Shown in pieces: positions 14,996 to 23,597 of a stretch of 43,279 bases of DNA. The notes under the pieces are model-generated. The model made no database searches and was not told where the DNA came from. It saw nothing but the letters and a program-made list of their open reading frames with translations. Source of the DNA: an uncultured Eubacteriales bacterium (GTDB taxonomy: Bacteria; Bacillota; Clostridia; Oscillospirales; Acutalibacteraceae); assembly GCA_900316495.1 (NCBI GenBank), contig ONDC01000006.1:10634-53912 (forward strand). Reading direction: 5' to 3'. The position numbers and the translations under genes are program-made. Position 1 is the first letter of the stretch. Each line of letters starts with the position of its first letter.

Positions 14996-16273
14996 ATGGC
15001 GGAAATCAAGCCATTCAGAGGCGTTCGCTTCACACAGAAGGCGGGAGATATGGACGATCTGCTCTGTCCTCCCTACGACATCATCAACGAGCAGCAGAGA
15101 CGCGGGTATCTGAGCAAGAACCCGAACAACATCGTCAAGATAGAGCTTCCCGTGGAAGAAGAGGGCGTCTCCGACCGCTATGAAGCAGCCGCGGCGACAC
15201 TGGACGGCTGGATGAAGGACGGCATTCTGGAGCGCGACCCCAAGCCGGCTCTTTACATCTATGAGGAGGAATACACCACACCCGAAGGCGTTGTCAAGAG
15301 CGTCAGGGGCATTATCAGCCTTGTCAGAATCGAGGAATTCGAGAAGGGCGTCATCATGCCGCACGAGTTCACCCTTTCCAAGCCAAAGGCGGACAGGCTT
15401 AACCTGATTCAGGCCACCCATGCCAATATCAGCACCATCTACTCCCTCTACACCGACAGCGGCAGGCGCACGGAATCCAAGCTGGAAATTCTGACCGGAC
15501 GCAAGCCGGACGTTCAGGCAGTGGAAGGCGACTGTACCCACCGCCTGTGGGTCATCGATGACGAGGTGGACGTGGCAGCCCTCTGCCGCGACTTCACCGG
15601 AAGAAATCTCTATATCGCCGACGGACATCACAGATACGAGACCTCGCTGAAATACCGCGATATGTGCCGCGAAGCAGGCGCTCCCGAAGGCGCCCCCTGC
15701 GACTACGTCATGATGATGCTGGTCAGCATGGACGAGGATCAGTTCACCCTCTTCCCCACTCACCGCCTCATCAAGGGCGCGGAGGGCTTTGACGTGGAGG
15801 AATACCTCGGCAGGATCCGGGAGAACTTCCATGTAAAAGAATATCACGGCATCAATCAGATCAAGCCCACTCTTGGCGAATATTACGAGACAGGCAGGAA
15901 GGTCACGGCGTGGTATGTCGGCAACGACACATGGTACCTGCTCTGGCTGAGAAGCGGAAGCACCGCCATGGAGGAGATCATGCCCGACAGCAGCAAGGCG
16001 CTCAGGAATCTGGACATCAGCATTCTGCACCGTCTGATCATCGACCGCGTCATGCACTGCAACAACGAGGACTGCGTCAACTACACCCGCAGCTTTACCG
16101 AAGCCATTGCAGCCGTCAACGAGGGAAGATACCAGTGCTGCTTCATCCTCAATCCCACCAGAATCCAGGACATCAAGGACATCGTGGACGCCGACGAGAA
16201 AATGCCCCAGAAATCCACCTACTTCTATCCCAAGCCCACGACAGGACTTGTCATGAACGTATACGAGGACTGA
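14996..16273 (+). CDS. DUF1015 family protein
   Basis: This is a 425-aa soluble protein of the DUF1015 family. Conserved parts are MAEIKPFRGVRF, LLCPPYDII near the start, YADGHHRYETSLKYRD-type text (written IADGHHRYETS) in the middle, and PHEFTLSKPKADRL. In archaea a related SerK-type protein phosphorylates free serine. In Clostridia the family often lies near serine genes, but none is seen here. I choose the ATG at 14996 because GAAAGGA at 14981-14987 is 8 nt away and overlaps the alternative ATG at 14987. Length is normal for the family. It follows two membrane or lipoprotein genes after about 50 bp. Its biochemical role here is unknown. Confidence 0.88.
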   Translation: MAEIKPFRGVRFTQKAGDMDDLLCPPYDIINEQQRRGYLSKNPNNIVKIELPVEEEGVSDRYEAAAATLDGWMKDGILERDPKPALYIYEEEYTTPEGVVKSVRGIISLVRIEEFEKGVIMPHEFTLSKPKADRLNLIQATHANISTIYSLYTDSGRRTESKLEILTGRKPDVQAVEGDCTHRLWVIDDEVDVAALCRDFTGRNLYIADGHHRYETSLKYRDMCREAGAPEGAPCDYVMMMLVSMDEDQFTLFPTHRLIKGAEGFDVEEYLGRIRENFHVKEYHGINQIKPTLGEYYETGRKVTAWYVGNDTWYLLWLRSGSTAMEEIMPDSSKALRNLDISILHRLIIDRVMHCNNEDCVNYTRSFTEAIAAVNEGRYQCCFILNPTRIQDIKDIVDADEKMPQKSTYFYPKPTTGLVMNVYED

Positions 16274-16375
16274 GAGACCGGAGGCATTGTGCAGAAAAAA
16301 GGATTACCTCGCGTCGGTTGGTAAGAAAAGTGTTGTATTTGAATAAAAATTCAATAAAAAATCAAGACAAAATAC

Positions 16376-16404
16376 TTGCATTTTCCCCGTTGATGTGTTA
16401 TAAT
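16376..16404 (+). promoter_or_regulatory. Promoter of the ferredoxin gene
   Basis: TTGCAT (16376-16381), a 17-nt spacer and a perfect TATAAT (16399-16404). The predicted leader is about 25 nt and includes GGAGGTG before the ATG at 16436. Confidence 0.82.
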
Positions 16405-16435
16405 TAAGCTACAAATTTTATATGGAGGTGCTGTT

Positions 16436-16603
16436 ATGGCATACAAAATCAGTGAAGAATGCATCGGCTGCGGCGCTTGCGCAGCAGGCTGCCCCGTAGA
16501 GGCTATCTCGGAGGGCACACCCTACGTTATCAACCCCGATGTCTGCATCGACTGCGGCGCTTGCGCCGACACATGCCCTGTCGGAGCTCCCTCTGCTGAG
16601 TAA
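16436..16603 (+). CDS. 2[4Fe-4S] ferredoxin
   Basis: This 55-aa protein is a classic clostridial ferredoxin, a low-potential electron carrier in the cytoplasm. The two cluster motifs are CIGCGACAAGCP (Cys9, 12, 15 and 19) and CIDCGACADTCP (Cys37, 40, 43 and 47). All eight cysteines and the following prolines are present. The ATG at 16436 has GGAGGTG 5 nt upstream, and a strong promoter precedes it. It is monocistronic, ending before a good terminator. Likely partners are pyruvate:ferredoxin oxidoreductase, hydrogenase and radical SAM reductants, none of which are in the window apart from the SPASM enzyme. Confidence 0.95.
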   Translation: MAYKISEECIGCGACAAGCPVEAISEGTPYVINPDVCIDCGACADTCPVGAPSAE

Positions 16604-16674
16604 TTCATTTTACTTACGCATAGAGCCTGCTGCCCGGATGTGAAGCCGGGCGGTGAGTAACAGTGAGAAACATT

Positions 16675-16719
16675 CGGCGGAACGCTCCCGCTTCGGAGCC
16701 GTTCCGCCGTTTGATTTTT
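16675..16719 (+). terminator. Terminator after the ferredoxin gene
   Basis: CGGCGGAACG (16675-16684) pairs with CGTTCCGCCG (16700-16709) and is followed by a T-rich run to 16719. A second GC hairpin, GCCCGG/CCGGGC (16632-16637 with 16646-16651), lies just before it without a T-run. The strong terminator argues that the next gene starts after it. Confidence 0.85.
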
Positions 16720-16745
16720 CCCGATTCCATGATGGCGAGTTGATA

Positions 16746-17516
16746 ATGATGACGGAAACTGATAAAACGAACCACTGTTCCAAGGAACCTCTGTCGGGGG
16801 GAAGGGTGATATACGTCAGCCGGGATTCCCGCTTCGGCACCGACGCGGTGCTGCTTGCCGATTTCGCTTCCCCCAAAAGAATCGATACCGCCGTCGATCT
16901 CTGCACCGGCGGGGGCATCATCCCGCTGCTATGGCTGTGCGGCGACTCGCCGCGCGAAAAGGTCATCGGCGTGGAGCTGCAACCGGAATGCTGCGCGCTG
17001 GCACGCAGGAGCATCGGGGAAAACGGCGACGGCGAAAGATTCAGCGTGATGGAATGCGACCTGCGGGAGATAGAAAAACACCTCCCAAGGGAAAAATACA
17101 GCCTGGTGACCTGCAACCCGCCCTACTTCCCCGTCGGCGCGGGCTTTGAGAACAAGACCGCCGGACGCACGCTCGCCCGCAGCGAGCAAACGTGCGATTC
17201 AGGCGACGTGTGCCGCGCGGCGAGGTATCTGCTGAAATACGGCGGGCGGCTGTGCGTCTGCCAGCGTCCGGAGCGCATGGCGGACGTAATCTGCGCCATG
17301 CGGGAGCAGGGAATCGAGCCGAAAAGAATACGGCTCGTCCAGCAACGGGAAGGCTCCGAGCCGTGGCTGGTGCTGATCGAAGGGCGCAGGGGCGGCAGAC
17401 CGGGCGTGAAATGTCTGCCGGTGCTGATGGTGGAGGGCGCCGACGGGCATTATTCCGACGAAATGAAACGGATCTACGGAAGGTACGGTGATAAGGCAAA
17501 ATGGCAGGACAACTGA
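16746..17516 (+). CDS. trmN6: tRNA1(Val) (adenine37-N6)-methyltransferase, TrmN6/YabB family
   Basis: This is a 256-aa class I SAM-dependent methyltransferase. The SAM loop is AVDLCTGGGIIPLL (about residues 49-62), the acidic end of beta2 is VIGVELQP, and the N6-adenine catalytic motif is NPPYF (124-128). In Firmicutes this YabB/YfiC-type gene sits next to rsmI, as here: its end overlaps rsmI by 16 bp. It methylates A37 of a tRNA in E. coli. The clostridial target is inferred. The start is ATG 16746 (a second ATG at 16749) with GGCGAG upstream. The frame is open to 16653, but that part contains the ferredoxin terminator. Confidence 0.85.
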   Translation: MMTETDKTNHCSKEPLSGGRVIYVSRDSRFGTDAVLLADFASPKRIDTAVDLCTGGGIIPLLWLCGDSPREKVIGVELQPECCALARRSIGENGDGERFSVMECDLREIEKHLPREKYSLVTCNPPYFPVGAGFENKTAGRTLARSEQTCDSGDVCRAARYLLKYGGRLCVCQRPERMADVICAMREQGIEPKRIRLVQQREGSEPWLVLIEGRRGGRPGVKCLPVLMVEGADGHYSDEMKRIYGRYGDKAKWQDN

Positions 17517-18370
17517 TTCTGGTGGGCACACCCATAGGCAATCTGGGAGACATCAGCCCCCGTGCCCTTGAAGCCCTGGAGAGCTGCGACTTCATTGCCG
17601 CCGAGGACACCCGCGTGACAATGAAGCTGCTCAATCACTTCGGCATCAGAAAGCCGCTGATCAGCTATTACGAACACAACAAGCGCATGAAGGGCGAGGT
17701 AATCACCGCAAGGCTGCTTGAGGGGGAAAACTGCGTCCTTGTGACCGACGCGGGAATGCCCGCCATCAGCGACCCCGGCGAGAACATCGTGGATAAATGC
17801 CACACACTTGGCATCCACGTCACCTGCGTGCCGGGACCAAGCGCGGTGGTAACGGCGCTGGCGGTTTCGGGAATGCCGTCGGGACGGTTCACCTTTGAGG
17901 GCTTTCTCAGCGTCAACAAAAAGAGCCGCCGGGAGCATCTTCTGGAGATACGGGACGAAAAGCGCACCATGATCTTCTACGAAGCGCCGCACAAGCTGCC
18001 CGCCATGCTGACGGATATGCTTGACGCGCTCGGCGACCGGCGGATCGCGATGGTGCGTGAGCTGACCAAGGTGCACGAGGAGGTCATCAGAACCACGCTC
18101 GCGCAGGCGGCGGCAAGGTATTCCCCCGACGGCGGCGAGATACCGCGCGGCGAATTCGTGATCATCATCGAGGGCGCGCCGCAATCCGACAGCGCGGAGG
18201 ACTATACGCCCGGACAGGCGGCGGAGATGGCGCGTTCGCTGATCGCAGGCGGAATGTCCCTCAGCGAGGCGGCAAAGCAGGCGGCAAAGGCGACGGGACT
18301 GAAGAAGGGCGATATTTATAAGCTCCTTGTCACCGAGGAGAAATCCGTCACAGACGAGGAATCGTTTTGA
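17501..18370 (+). CDS. rsmI: 16S rRNA (cytidine1402-2'-O)-methyltransferase RsmI
   Basis: This 289-aa cytoplasmic enzyme methylates the 2'-O of C1402 in the decoding centre. Family signatures are LVGTPIGNLGDIS at 7-19, AAEDTRVT, VTDAGMPAISDPG, VPGPSAVVTAL and FYEAPHKLP, in normal order for the tetrapyrrole-methylase fold. The C-terminal tail contains a helical segment rich in Ala/Lys (SLSEAAKQAAKATGLKKGDIY), typical of longer RsmI proteins. It overlaps trmN6, so the two RNA-modification genes are translationally coupled. Confidence 0.95.
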   Translation: MAGQLILVGTPIGNLGDISPRALEALESCDFIAAEDTRVTMKLLNHFGIRKPLISYYEHNKRMKGEVITARLLEGENCVLVTDAGMPAISDPGENIVDKCHTLGIHVTCVPGPSAVVTALAVSGMPSGRFTFEGFLSVNKKSRREHLLEIRDEKRTMIFYEAPHKLPAMLTDMLDALGDRRIAMVRELTKVHEEVIRTTLAQAAARYSPDGGEIPRGEFVIIIEGAPQSDSAEDYTPGQAAEMARSLIAGGMSLSEAAKQAAKATGLKKGDIYKLLVTEEKSVTDEESF

Positions 18371-18493
18371 AAATAATATAGAAAAATAACAGAAAATAAT
18401 TTTGATTTGTTCACCATTTGTTCGTTTTTATGTGTTATAATTATACTTAATCAGAGCCAAGGGGTTCTGTTAATTTAGAAGGGAAATGGTATT

Positions 18494-18895
18494 ATGAGCA
18501 ATTTCTGGAAGCTTGTTGCAATGGGCGTCACCGCTGCCGCCGCATATGTGATTGCCAAAGAGGTCGTCGAGAGACATGAGAAGGGTGAGGACTGCTCCCC
18601 CAAGGCCGTGTTCAAGGGCATCGGCAAGAAGGTCGGCGATTTCTTCCAGGAGAAGTGCGGCTGCTACTGCGAGGACGATTTTGACGATTTCGATGATTTC
18701 GAGGACTTCGAGCTTGACGACGAGGACACCTTTGAATTTGACGACGACGACATGGAAAGCGACAAGCTGACCGATGAAGGCTACATCGTTGAATTCAGCG
18801 CCGATGAAGAGGACGCCCCCAAGGAGACGCCCGCCCCCGAAGCCGCCCCCGAGACAGAGGAAGCGCCCGAAGCCGAGGAAGAGGACAAGGAATAA
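18494..18895 (+). CDS. Small acidic protein with an N-terminal hydrophobic helix
   Basis: This is a 133-aa protein. Residues 5-21 form one hydrophobic helix that may anchor it to the membrane. A short Cys-containing segment follows (CGCYC), then a long Asp/Glu/Phe-rich stretch (DDFDDFDDFEDFELDDED and similar) and an Ala/Pro/Glu-rich tail. Such clostridial proteins are usually unnamed. I cannot assign a function. A TATAAT box (18436-18441) without a clear -35 lies upstream, and AAGGGAAATG serves as Shine-Dalgarno. A strong terminator follows, so it is monocistronic. It resembles the gene at 13590-14252 only in the acidic tail. Confidence 0.75.
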   Translation: MSNFWKLVAMGVTAAAAYVIAKEVVERHEKGEDCSPKAVFKGIGKKVGDFFQEKCGCYCEDDFDDFDDFEDFELDDEDTFEFDDDDMESDKLTDEGYIVEFSADEEDAPKETPAPEAAPETEEAPEAEEEDKE

Positions 18896-18918
18896 TTTAT
18901 TCAGCATGAACATGAAAC

Positions 18919-18965
18919 GGCTTCGCCCACGGATTGTATCCCGTACTTCCGAGGCGAAGCCTTTT
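18919..18965 (+). terminator. Intrinsic terminator
   Basis: GGCTTCGCC (18919-18927) pairs with GGCGAAGCC (18953-18961), followed by four T. The loop is long (25 nt) but contains complementary ACGG/CCGT, which extends the structure. Confidence 0.8.
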
Positions 18966-19031
18966 CCTGCGTTGAGGCGCGTTTTGCTTTATTCAGTCGC
19001 AACGTAATTCAGATCAAAGCGAGGTATTGTT

Positions 19032-21188
19032 ATGATAAAGAAAACCATCCGGGGGCTGTCGCTGATAGCCGTGTTCGCGCTGCTGACGGCATTTCTGCCG
19101 CTAACGGGGAACGGCGGCTTCACCGCCTTTGCCGCAGACGGCTTCGTCGTCGAGGACGGCGTGCTGACGGAATACAACGGTCCCGGCGGCGCGGTCACCA
19201 TTCCCACCTATGTCAGGGAGATCGGCAGCTACGCCTTTTCGGGCAACGAGGACATCACCTGCGTCACGATTCCCTCCTCCGTCACCAAGATCGGCAACGA
19301 CGCGTTCAACGGCTGCACCGGTCTGACGAAGGTCACGATGAAGGATTCCGTTACACGAATTGACGAGTACGCCTTTTATCATTGCACGGCTCTCACCGGC
19401 ATTGCCATTCCGTCCTCCGTCACGTTCATCGGCAACGGCGCGTTTTACGAGTGTGTCGCTTTGAAGAACGTTTCGATCCCCTCCTCCGTCAAGAGCATCG
19501 GGTACAGCATTTTTTCCGGCTGTACCGGACTGACGGGGGTCACGCTTCCCAATTCCGTGACGATGATCCCTTCTTGCGCGTTTTTGGGCTGCACCGGACT
19601 GAAAAGCGTCCAGATTCCCGCGTCCGTTACGAAGATTGACCAATGGGCGTTCGAGGACTGCACCGGACTGACGTCTGTTTCCATTCCGAATTCCGTCACC
19701 ACCATCGGGTACGGCGCGTTTTCCGGCTGCATCGGACTGAATGACGTCACGCTCCCGCATTCCGTCACCACCATCGAGAATTACGCCTTTGAAGGCTGCA
19801 AGGGGCTGAAAAGCGTCACGATTTCCAACTCCGTCACAAACGTGGGGGACTTTGCCTTTCTGGAATGCAAGGGGCTGACAAGCCTGACCATTCCCGCCTC
19901 CGTCACGGCGTTGGGTAACGGCTCGTTTGACCAGTGCGCGGCGCTGAAAACCGTCACCATTCTCACCAAGCGAGCGTCGGTCAACGAGAAATACTCCTTT
20001 TCCGAGTGCGACGCCGTCACCGACGTATACTACGCCGGCACGCAGAGCGAATGGCTTGCCTCCGGCTTTGACAAGGAATTTGCCTACCCGGTGAAGATTC
20101 ACTATAGCTACTCCCTCCCCTCCCTCACGACCCAGCCAAAGGGCAAAAGCATCGTACTTGGCGATTCGCTCACCCTCTCGGTCAAGGCGACGGGCAGCGG
20201 GCTGAAATATCAGTGGTACTTCAAAAAGAGCGGTCAGACCGCGTGGAGCGTATGGAACAACCGCACGCATGCCAGTGAACAGGTCACGCCCAACGCGACG
20301 TGGGACGGCATTCAGCTCTATTGCAGGGTAACCGACGTCGCGGGGAAAATTCTCAAATCCAACACCGTGACCATCCGCGTACTTGCCATAACGTCGCAGC
20401 CGAAGAGCCAGACGGTTTCCAAGGGCAGCAGCGTGACGGTCGCCATCAAGGCGACGGGCAACGGTCTGAAATACCAGTGGTACTTCAAAAAGAAGGGACA
20501 GACCGCGTGGAGCGTATGGAACGGCCATACGCGCGCCAGCGAGACCGCCACGCCCAACGACAGCTGGAACGGCATCCAGCTCTATTGCAGGGTGACAGAC
20601 AGCGCGGGACACTCCATCAGCTCCGACACGGCGACAATCACGCTCGTCTCGGGTCCCGTCATCACCGCTCAGCCCAGGAATCAATTCATCGTCCTTGGCA
20701 GCTCCGCGACGATCAGCGTCAAAGCAAGCGGCAGCGGTCTTTCCTACCAGTGGTATTACAAAAAGAAGGGACAGACAGCGTGGAGCGTATGGAACGGCAG
20801 GACGCACGCCAGCGAAACCGTCACGCCGAATGTCACATGGGACGGCATTCAGCTCTATTGCCGCGTGACGGACGGCGCGGGCAACCGGGTGAATTCCTCG
20901 GTCATGAGCGTCAGCGTGCTTTCCATCTCCGTCCAGCCCGTCAATCAAACCGTTGCGGCGGGCAATTCCATCACCCTGTCGCTTAAGGCAACCGGTTCGG
21001 GACTGAGCTACCAGTGGTATTTCAGGAAAAAGGGACAAAGCGCCTTCTCGGTGTGGAACGGCAGGACGCACGCCAGTGAAACGGTGGCTCCCAACGCCAC
21101 ATGGAACGGCATCCAGCTCTACTGCGTTGTCAAGGACAGCGCGGGACATTCTGTCAAATCCTCCACCGTCACCGTAACAGTCAGATAA
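19032..21188 (+). CDS. Secreted BspA-type leucine-rich-repeat protein with four Ig-like repeats
   Basis: This is a 718-aa secreted protein. The signal peptide ends near AFAAD (about residue 35). Residues about 45-345 are LRR_5 repeats of about 23 aa, with the repeated wording IPSSVTxIGxxAFxGCTGL in some eleven units. A short linker (YYAGTQSEW) follows, and then four tandem Ig-like repeats of about 88 aa cover residues 366-718. Each repeat carries YQWYFKK.GQTAWSVWN and GIQLYCRVTD with one central Cys. No LPxTG or S-layer motif is visible, so it may be released or held non-covalently. Proteins of this type bind host or bacterial surfaces. The GAGG before the ATG at 19032 is a modest Shine-Dalgarno. 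Confidence 0.88.
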   Translation: MIKKTIRGLSLIAVFALLTAFLPLTGNGGFTAFAADGFVVEDGVLTEYNGPGGAVTIPTYVREIGSYAFSGNEDITCVTIPSSVTKIGNDAFNGCTGLTKVTMKDSVTRIDEYAFYHCTALTGIAIPSSVTFIGNGAFYECVALKNVSIPSSVKSIGYSIFSGCTGLTGVTLPNSVTMIPSCAFLGCTGLKSVQIPASVTKIDQWAFEDCTGLTSVSIPNSVTTIGYGAFSGCIGLNDVTLPHSVTTIENYAFEGCKGLKSVTISNSVTNVGDFAFLECKGLTSLTIPASVTALGNGSFDQCAALKTVTILTKRASVNEKYSFSECDAVTDVYYAGTQSEWLASGFDKEFAYPVKIHYSYSLPSLTTQPKGKSIVLGDSLTLSVKATGSGLKYQWYFKKSGQTAWSVWNNRTHASEQVTPNATWDGIQLYCRVTDVAGKILKSNTVTIRVLAITSQPKSQTVSKGSSVTVAIKATGNGLKYQWYFKKKGQTAWSVWNGHTRASETATPNDSWNGIQLYCRVTDSAGHSISSDTATITLVSGPVITAQPRNQFIVLGSSATISVKASGSGLSYQWYYKKKGQTAWSVWNGRTHASETVTPNVTWDGIQLYCRVTDGAGNRVNSSVMSVSVLSISVQPVNQTVAAGNSITLSLKATGSGLSYQWYFRKKGQSAFSVWNGRTHASETVAPNATWNGIQLYCVVKDSAGHSVKSSTVTVTVR
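20128..21188 (+). repeat. Four tandem Ig-like domain repeats (about 265 bp each)
   Basis: Units begin near 20128, 20392, 20660 and 20926. The core YQWYxxKxGQ(T/S)A(W/F)SVWN is nearly invariant between units, and much of the DNA is too. This indicates recent duplication or gene conversion within the gene. Confidence 0.8.
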
Positions 21189-21200
21189 CGCCACAACCAA

Positions 21201-21239
21201 AAAAGGTATGCTGCATCAATCCAACACAGCATACCTTTT
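21201..21239. terminator. Bidirectional terminator between the LRR gene and purC
   Basis: A 13-bp perfect stem, AAAAGGTATGCTG (21201-21213) with CAGCATACCTTTT (21227-21239), has T-rich flanks on both strands. It serves the LRR gene (plus) and purC (minus). Confidence 0.9.
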
Positions 21240-21300
21240 CTTTTTGTCATTTAAAATGCGGAAGAACTATTCTTCTTATTTTATTTTTTATCTTAATTCC

Positions 21301-22008
21301 TTACTTCAGGTTGAGTCTCTTGAAGACCTCGGCGTAGGCTTCCTCCACACCGCCCATGTCGCGTCTGAATCTGTCCTTGTCGAGCTTCTGATGTGTCTCC
21401 ACGTCCCAGAGACGGCAGGTATCGGGAGAGATCTCGTCAGCAAGGATGATGTCGCCGTGGAATCTGCCGAATTCGATCTTGAAGTCGATCAGTTCGATGC
21501 CGATGGTCTTGAAGAATTCGATCAGCACCTCGTTGACCTTGTACGCCATGGCGGCGATCTTGTCAAGCTCCTCCTGCGTGGCGGCGCCGATGGCGAGGAT
21601 CTGGGTGTCGTTGATCATGGGATCGCCGAGAGCGTCGTCCTTCAGGCAGTATTCAAGCGTGGGGTTGTTGAGCTTGGTGCCCTCCGCTACGCCGAAGCGC
21701 TTGGAGAAGCTGCCGGCGGCGGTGTTTCTGATAATGACCTCGAGGGGAACGATCTGCACCTTCTTGACCAGCGTCTCTCTGTCGTTCAGCTCCTCGACAA
21801 AGTGATTCGGAACGCCCTTCTGCTCCAGCAGCTTGCAGAGCATGTTGGACATTCTGTTGTTCACCACGCCCTTGCCCGCAATGGTGCCCTTCTTCTCGCC
21901 GTTGAAGGCGGTCGCGTCGTCCTTATAGGAGACAATGCAGTAATCGGGATCCTCGGTGGCAAAGACCTTCTTGGCCTTGCCCTCGTAAAGCTGTTCTTTC
22001 TTTTCCAT
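21301..22008 (-). CDS. purC: Phosphoribosylaminoimidazole-succinocarboxamide synthase PurC
   Basis: This is a 235-aa cytoplasmic enzyme of de novo purine synthesis that joins CAIR and aspartate with ATP to give SAICAR. Signatures are [10 protein letters not shown] at the N-terminus, [26 protein letters not shown], and [29 protein letters not shown]. Length and motifs are complete. The ATG at 22008 has AAGGAGG 9 nt upstream. It follows glnA after 39 bp on the same strand and is probably cotranscribed, so purine synthesis may share nitrogen control. Confidence 0.96.
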   Translation of the reverse strand: MEKKEQLYEGKAKKVFATEDPDYCIVSYKDDATAFNGEKKGTIAGKGVVNNRMSNMLCKLLEQKGVPNHFVEELNDRETLVKKVQIVPLEVIIRNTAAGSFSKRFGVAEGTKLNNPTLEYCLKDDALGDPMINDTQILAIGAATQEELDKIAAMAYKVNEVLIEFFKTIGIELIDFKIEFGRFHGDIILADEISPDTCRLWDVETHQKLDKDRFRRDMGGVEEAYAEVFKRLNLK

Positions 22009-22047
22009 GAGTTTTGTCCTCCTTGTGTTTTATATGAGCCTTTCGCA

Positions 22048-23388
22048 TTAATAGATGGAAAGGTATCTGTCGATCTCCCACTCAGTGACGGCGGTGCGGA
22101 AGCTGTTCCACTCCGCCTTCTTGCCGGCGACGTAGCTCTTGTAAACATGCTCGCCAAGGACGTTCTTGATGTATTCGTCGGCTTCAAGCGCGTCAAGCGC
22201 CTCCTTGAGGTTGCCGGGAAGGCTTTCGATGCCGACAGCCCTTCTGTCCTGCTTGGTCATGGCGTAGATGTCGTCGCTGATCTGCTCCACGGGAGTCATG
22301 TCGTTCTTAATGCCGTCCAGACCCGCCGCAATGCAGACCGCCAGCTCCAGATAAGGATTGCACGCCGGGTCGGGATTGCGAAGCTCCACGCGGGTTCCCG
22401 CGCCTCTCGAAGCGGGAATTCGGATGAGCGCCGAGCGGTTGCTCGCCGACCACGCGATGTAGCAGGGCGCTTCATAGCCCGGCACCAGACGCTTATAGGA
22501 ATTTACAAGCGGATTGGTGATGGCAGCCATGCCCTTGACGTGCTTCATCAGACCGGCGATGAAATTGTAGGCGACGTGGGAAAGTCCCAGACCGTTCGGA
22601 TCTTCCGGATCGCAGAAGGCGTTCTTTCCGTCGAGTGTGCAGAGGGAAATGTTGGTGTGCATGCCCGAACCGCAGACGCCGTAACGGGGCTTGGGCATGA
22701 AGGTGGCGTAAAGTCCGTGGCGGTAGGCGACTGCCTTGACCGTCAGCTTGAAGGTCATGATGTTGTCGGCTGTCGTGAGCGCGTCATCGTATTTGAAATC
22801 CACCTCATGCTGCGCCTCGGCGACCTCGTGGTGAGAGGCTTCTATCTCAAAGCCCATCTGTCCGAGCGTGGTGCAGATGTCGCGGCGGCAATCCTCGCCC
22901 ATATCGGTGGGAGCGAGGTCAAAATAGCTGGCTTCATCGTAGCTGTTGGTGGTGGCGTGACCGTGCTCGTCGGTATCAAAGAGGAAGAACTCCGCCTCCG
23001 GACCGATGTTGACGGTATAGCCCATCTCCTCGGCCTCCTTGAGGACGCGCTTGAGCACATATCTCGGGTCGCCCTCGAATGGGCTTCCGTCCGGCTTGTA
23101 AACGTCGCAGATGAATCGGGCAACCTTGCCGTTCTGGGGTCTCCACGGGAATATCACGAAGGAATCGAGATCGGGTCTCAGATACATGTCGGATTCCTCG
23201 ATGCGCACAAAGCCCTCGATGGACGAGCCGTCGAACATGCACTGGTTATCCATACACTTTTCAAGCTGGCTCACGGTGATGGCGACGTTCTTCATGTGAC
23301 CGAAGGTGTCGGTGAACTGGAGCCGGATGAATTTGACGTCCTCTTCCTTGACGATCCTGACAATGTCCTCTCTGGTGTACTTTGCCAT
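22048..23388 (-). CDS. glnA: Glutamine synthetase type I
   Basis: This 446-aa enzyme makes glutamine from glutamate, ammonia and ATP and works as a cytoplasmic dodecamer. Signatures are [71 protein letters not shown] and [15 protein letters not shown]. The size is that of the short, GSI-alpha (Gram-positive) form, and the adenylylation-site segment of enteric GSI is absent. Regulation is therefore likely by feedback and at transcription. The ATG at 23388 has GGAGG upstream. A good promoter and a terminator-like hairpin lie in the leader. purC follows. Confidence 0.96.
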   Translation of the reverse strand: MAKYTREDIVRIVKEEDVKFIRLQFTDTFGHMKNVAITVSQLEKCMDNQCMFDGSSIEGFVRIEESDMYLRPDLDSFVIFPWRPQNGKVARFICDVYKPDGSPFEGDPRYVLKRVLKEAEEMGYTVNIGPEAEFFLFDTDEHGHATTNSYDEASYFDLAPTDMGEDCRRDICTTLGQMGFEIEASHHEVAEAQHEVDFKYDDALTTADNIMTFKLTVKAVAYRHGLYATFMPKPRYGVCGSGMHTNISLCTLDGKNAFCDPEDPNGLGLSHVAYNFIAGLMKHVKGMAAITNPLVNSYKRLVPGYEAPCYIAWSASNRSALIRIPASRGAGTRVELRNPDPACNPYLELAVCIAAGLDGIKNDMTPVEQISDDIYAMTKQDRRAVGIESLPGNLKEALDALEADEYIKNVLGEHVYKSYVAGKKAEWNSFRTAVTEWEIDRYLSIY

Positions 23389-23423
23389 TTACAAATCAAC
23401 CTCCAAAAGATCGCTTAAAATAG

Positions 23424-23461
23424 AAAAAGGCGTCGCGGAAAAACAACTTTCCCCGAACGCC
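23424..23461 (-). terminator. Terminator-like hairpin in the glnA leader (possible attenuator)
   Basis: On the minus strand GGCGT...GGAAA pairs with TTTCC...ACGCC across 23429-23461, then five T follow (23424-23428). It lies about 17 nt downstream of the predicted glnA start at about 23478, so transcripts could stop after roughly 55 nt. It might instead terminate the upstream gene, if the promoter at 23485-23513 is not real. Confidence 0.65.
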
Positions 23462-23484
23462 ATTGTTCTCCAAAGCATGTATTG

Positions 23485-23513
23485 ATTCTACCACAAACGG
23501 GTCCTTCTGTCAA
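23485..23513 (-). promoter_or_regulatory. Promoter of glnA-purC
   Basis: On the minus strand TTGACA (23508-23513), a 17-nt spacer and TAGAAT (23485-23490) with an extended TGG. It is near consensus and lies upstream of the leader hairpin. Confidence 0.82.
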
Positions 23514-23597
23514 TCGGTTCATCACAATTCCGGCAAATTCTGCCGAATGAACCAAAAGCATTGCGGCGGTCATCTTTTTTTGGCGCAAATCACAATA

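Noticed and set aside
16653-16745. N-terminal extension of TrmN6
   Set aside because: It contains the ferredoxin terminator, and conserved TrmN6 sequence begins after 16746.
18470-21200. Long minus-strand open frames opposite the acidic and LRR genes
   Set aside because: They mirror repetitive codon use on the plus strand. The signal peptide, lipobox-free secretion start and repeats support the plus-strand genes.
23388-23513. ANTAR-type antitermination signal in the glnA leader
   Set aside because: Only one hairpin is visible, and the paired small hairpins with A/G loop positions are missing.
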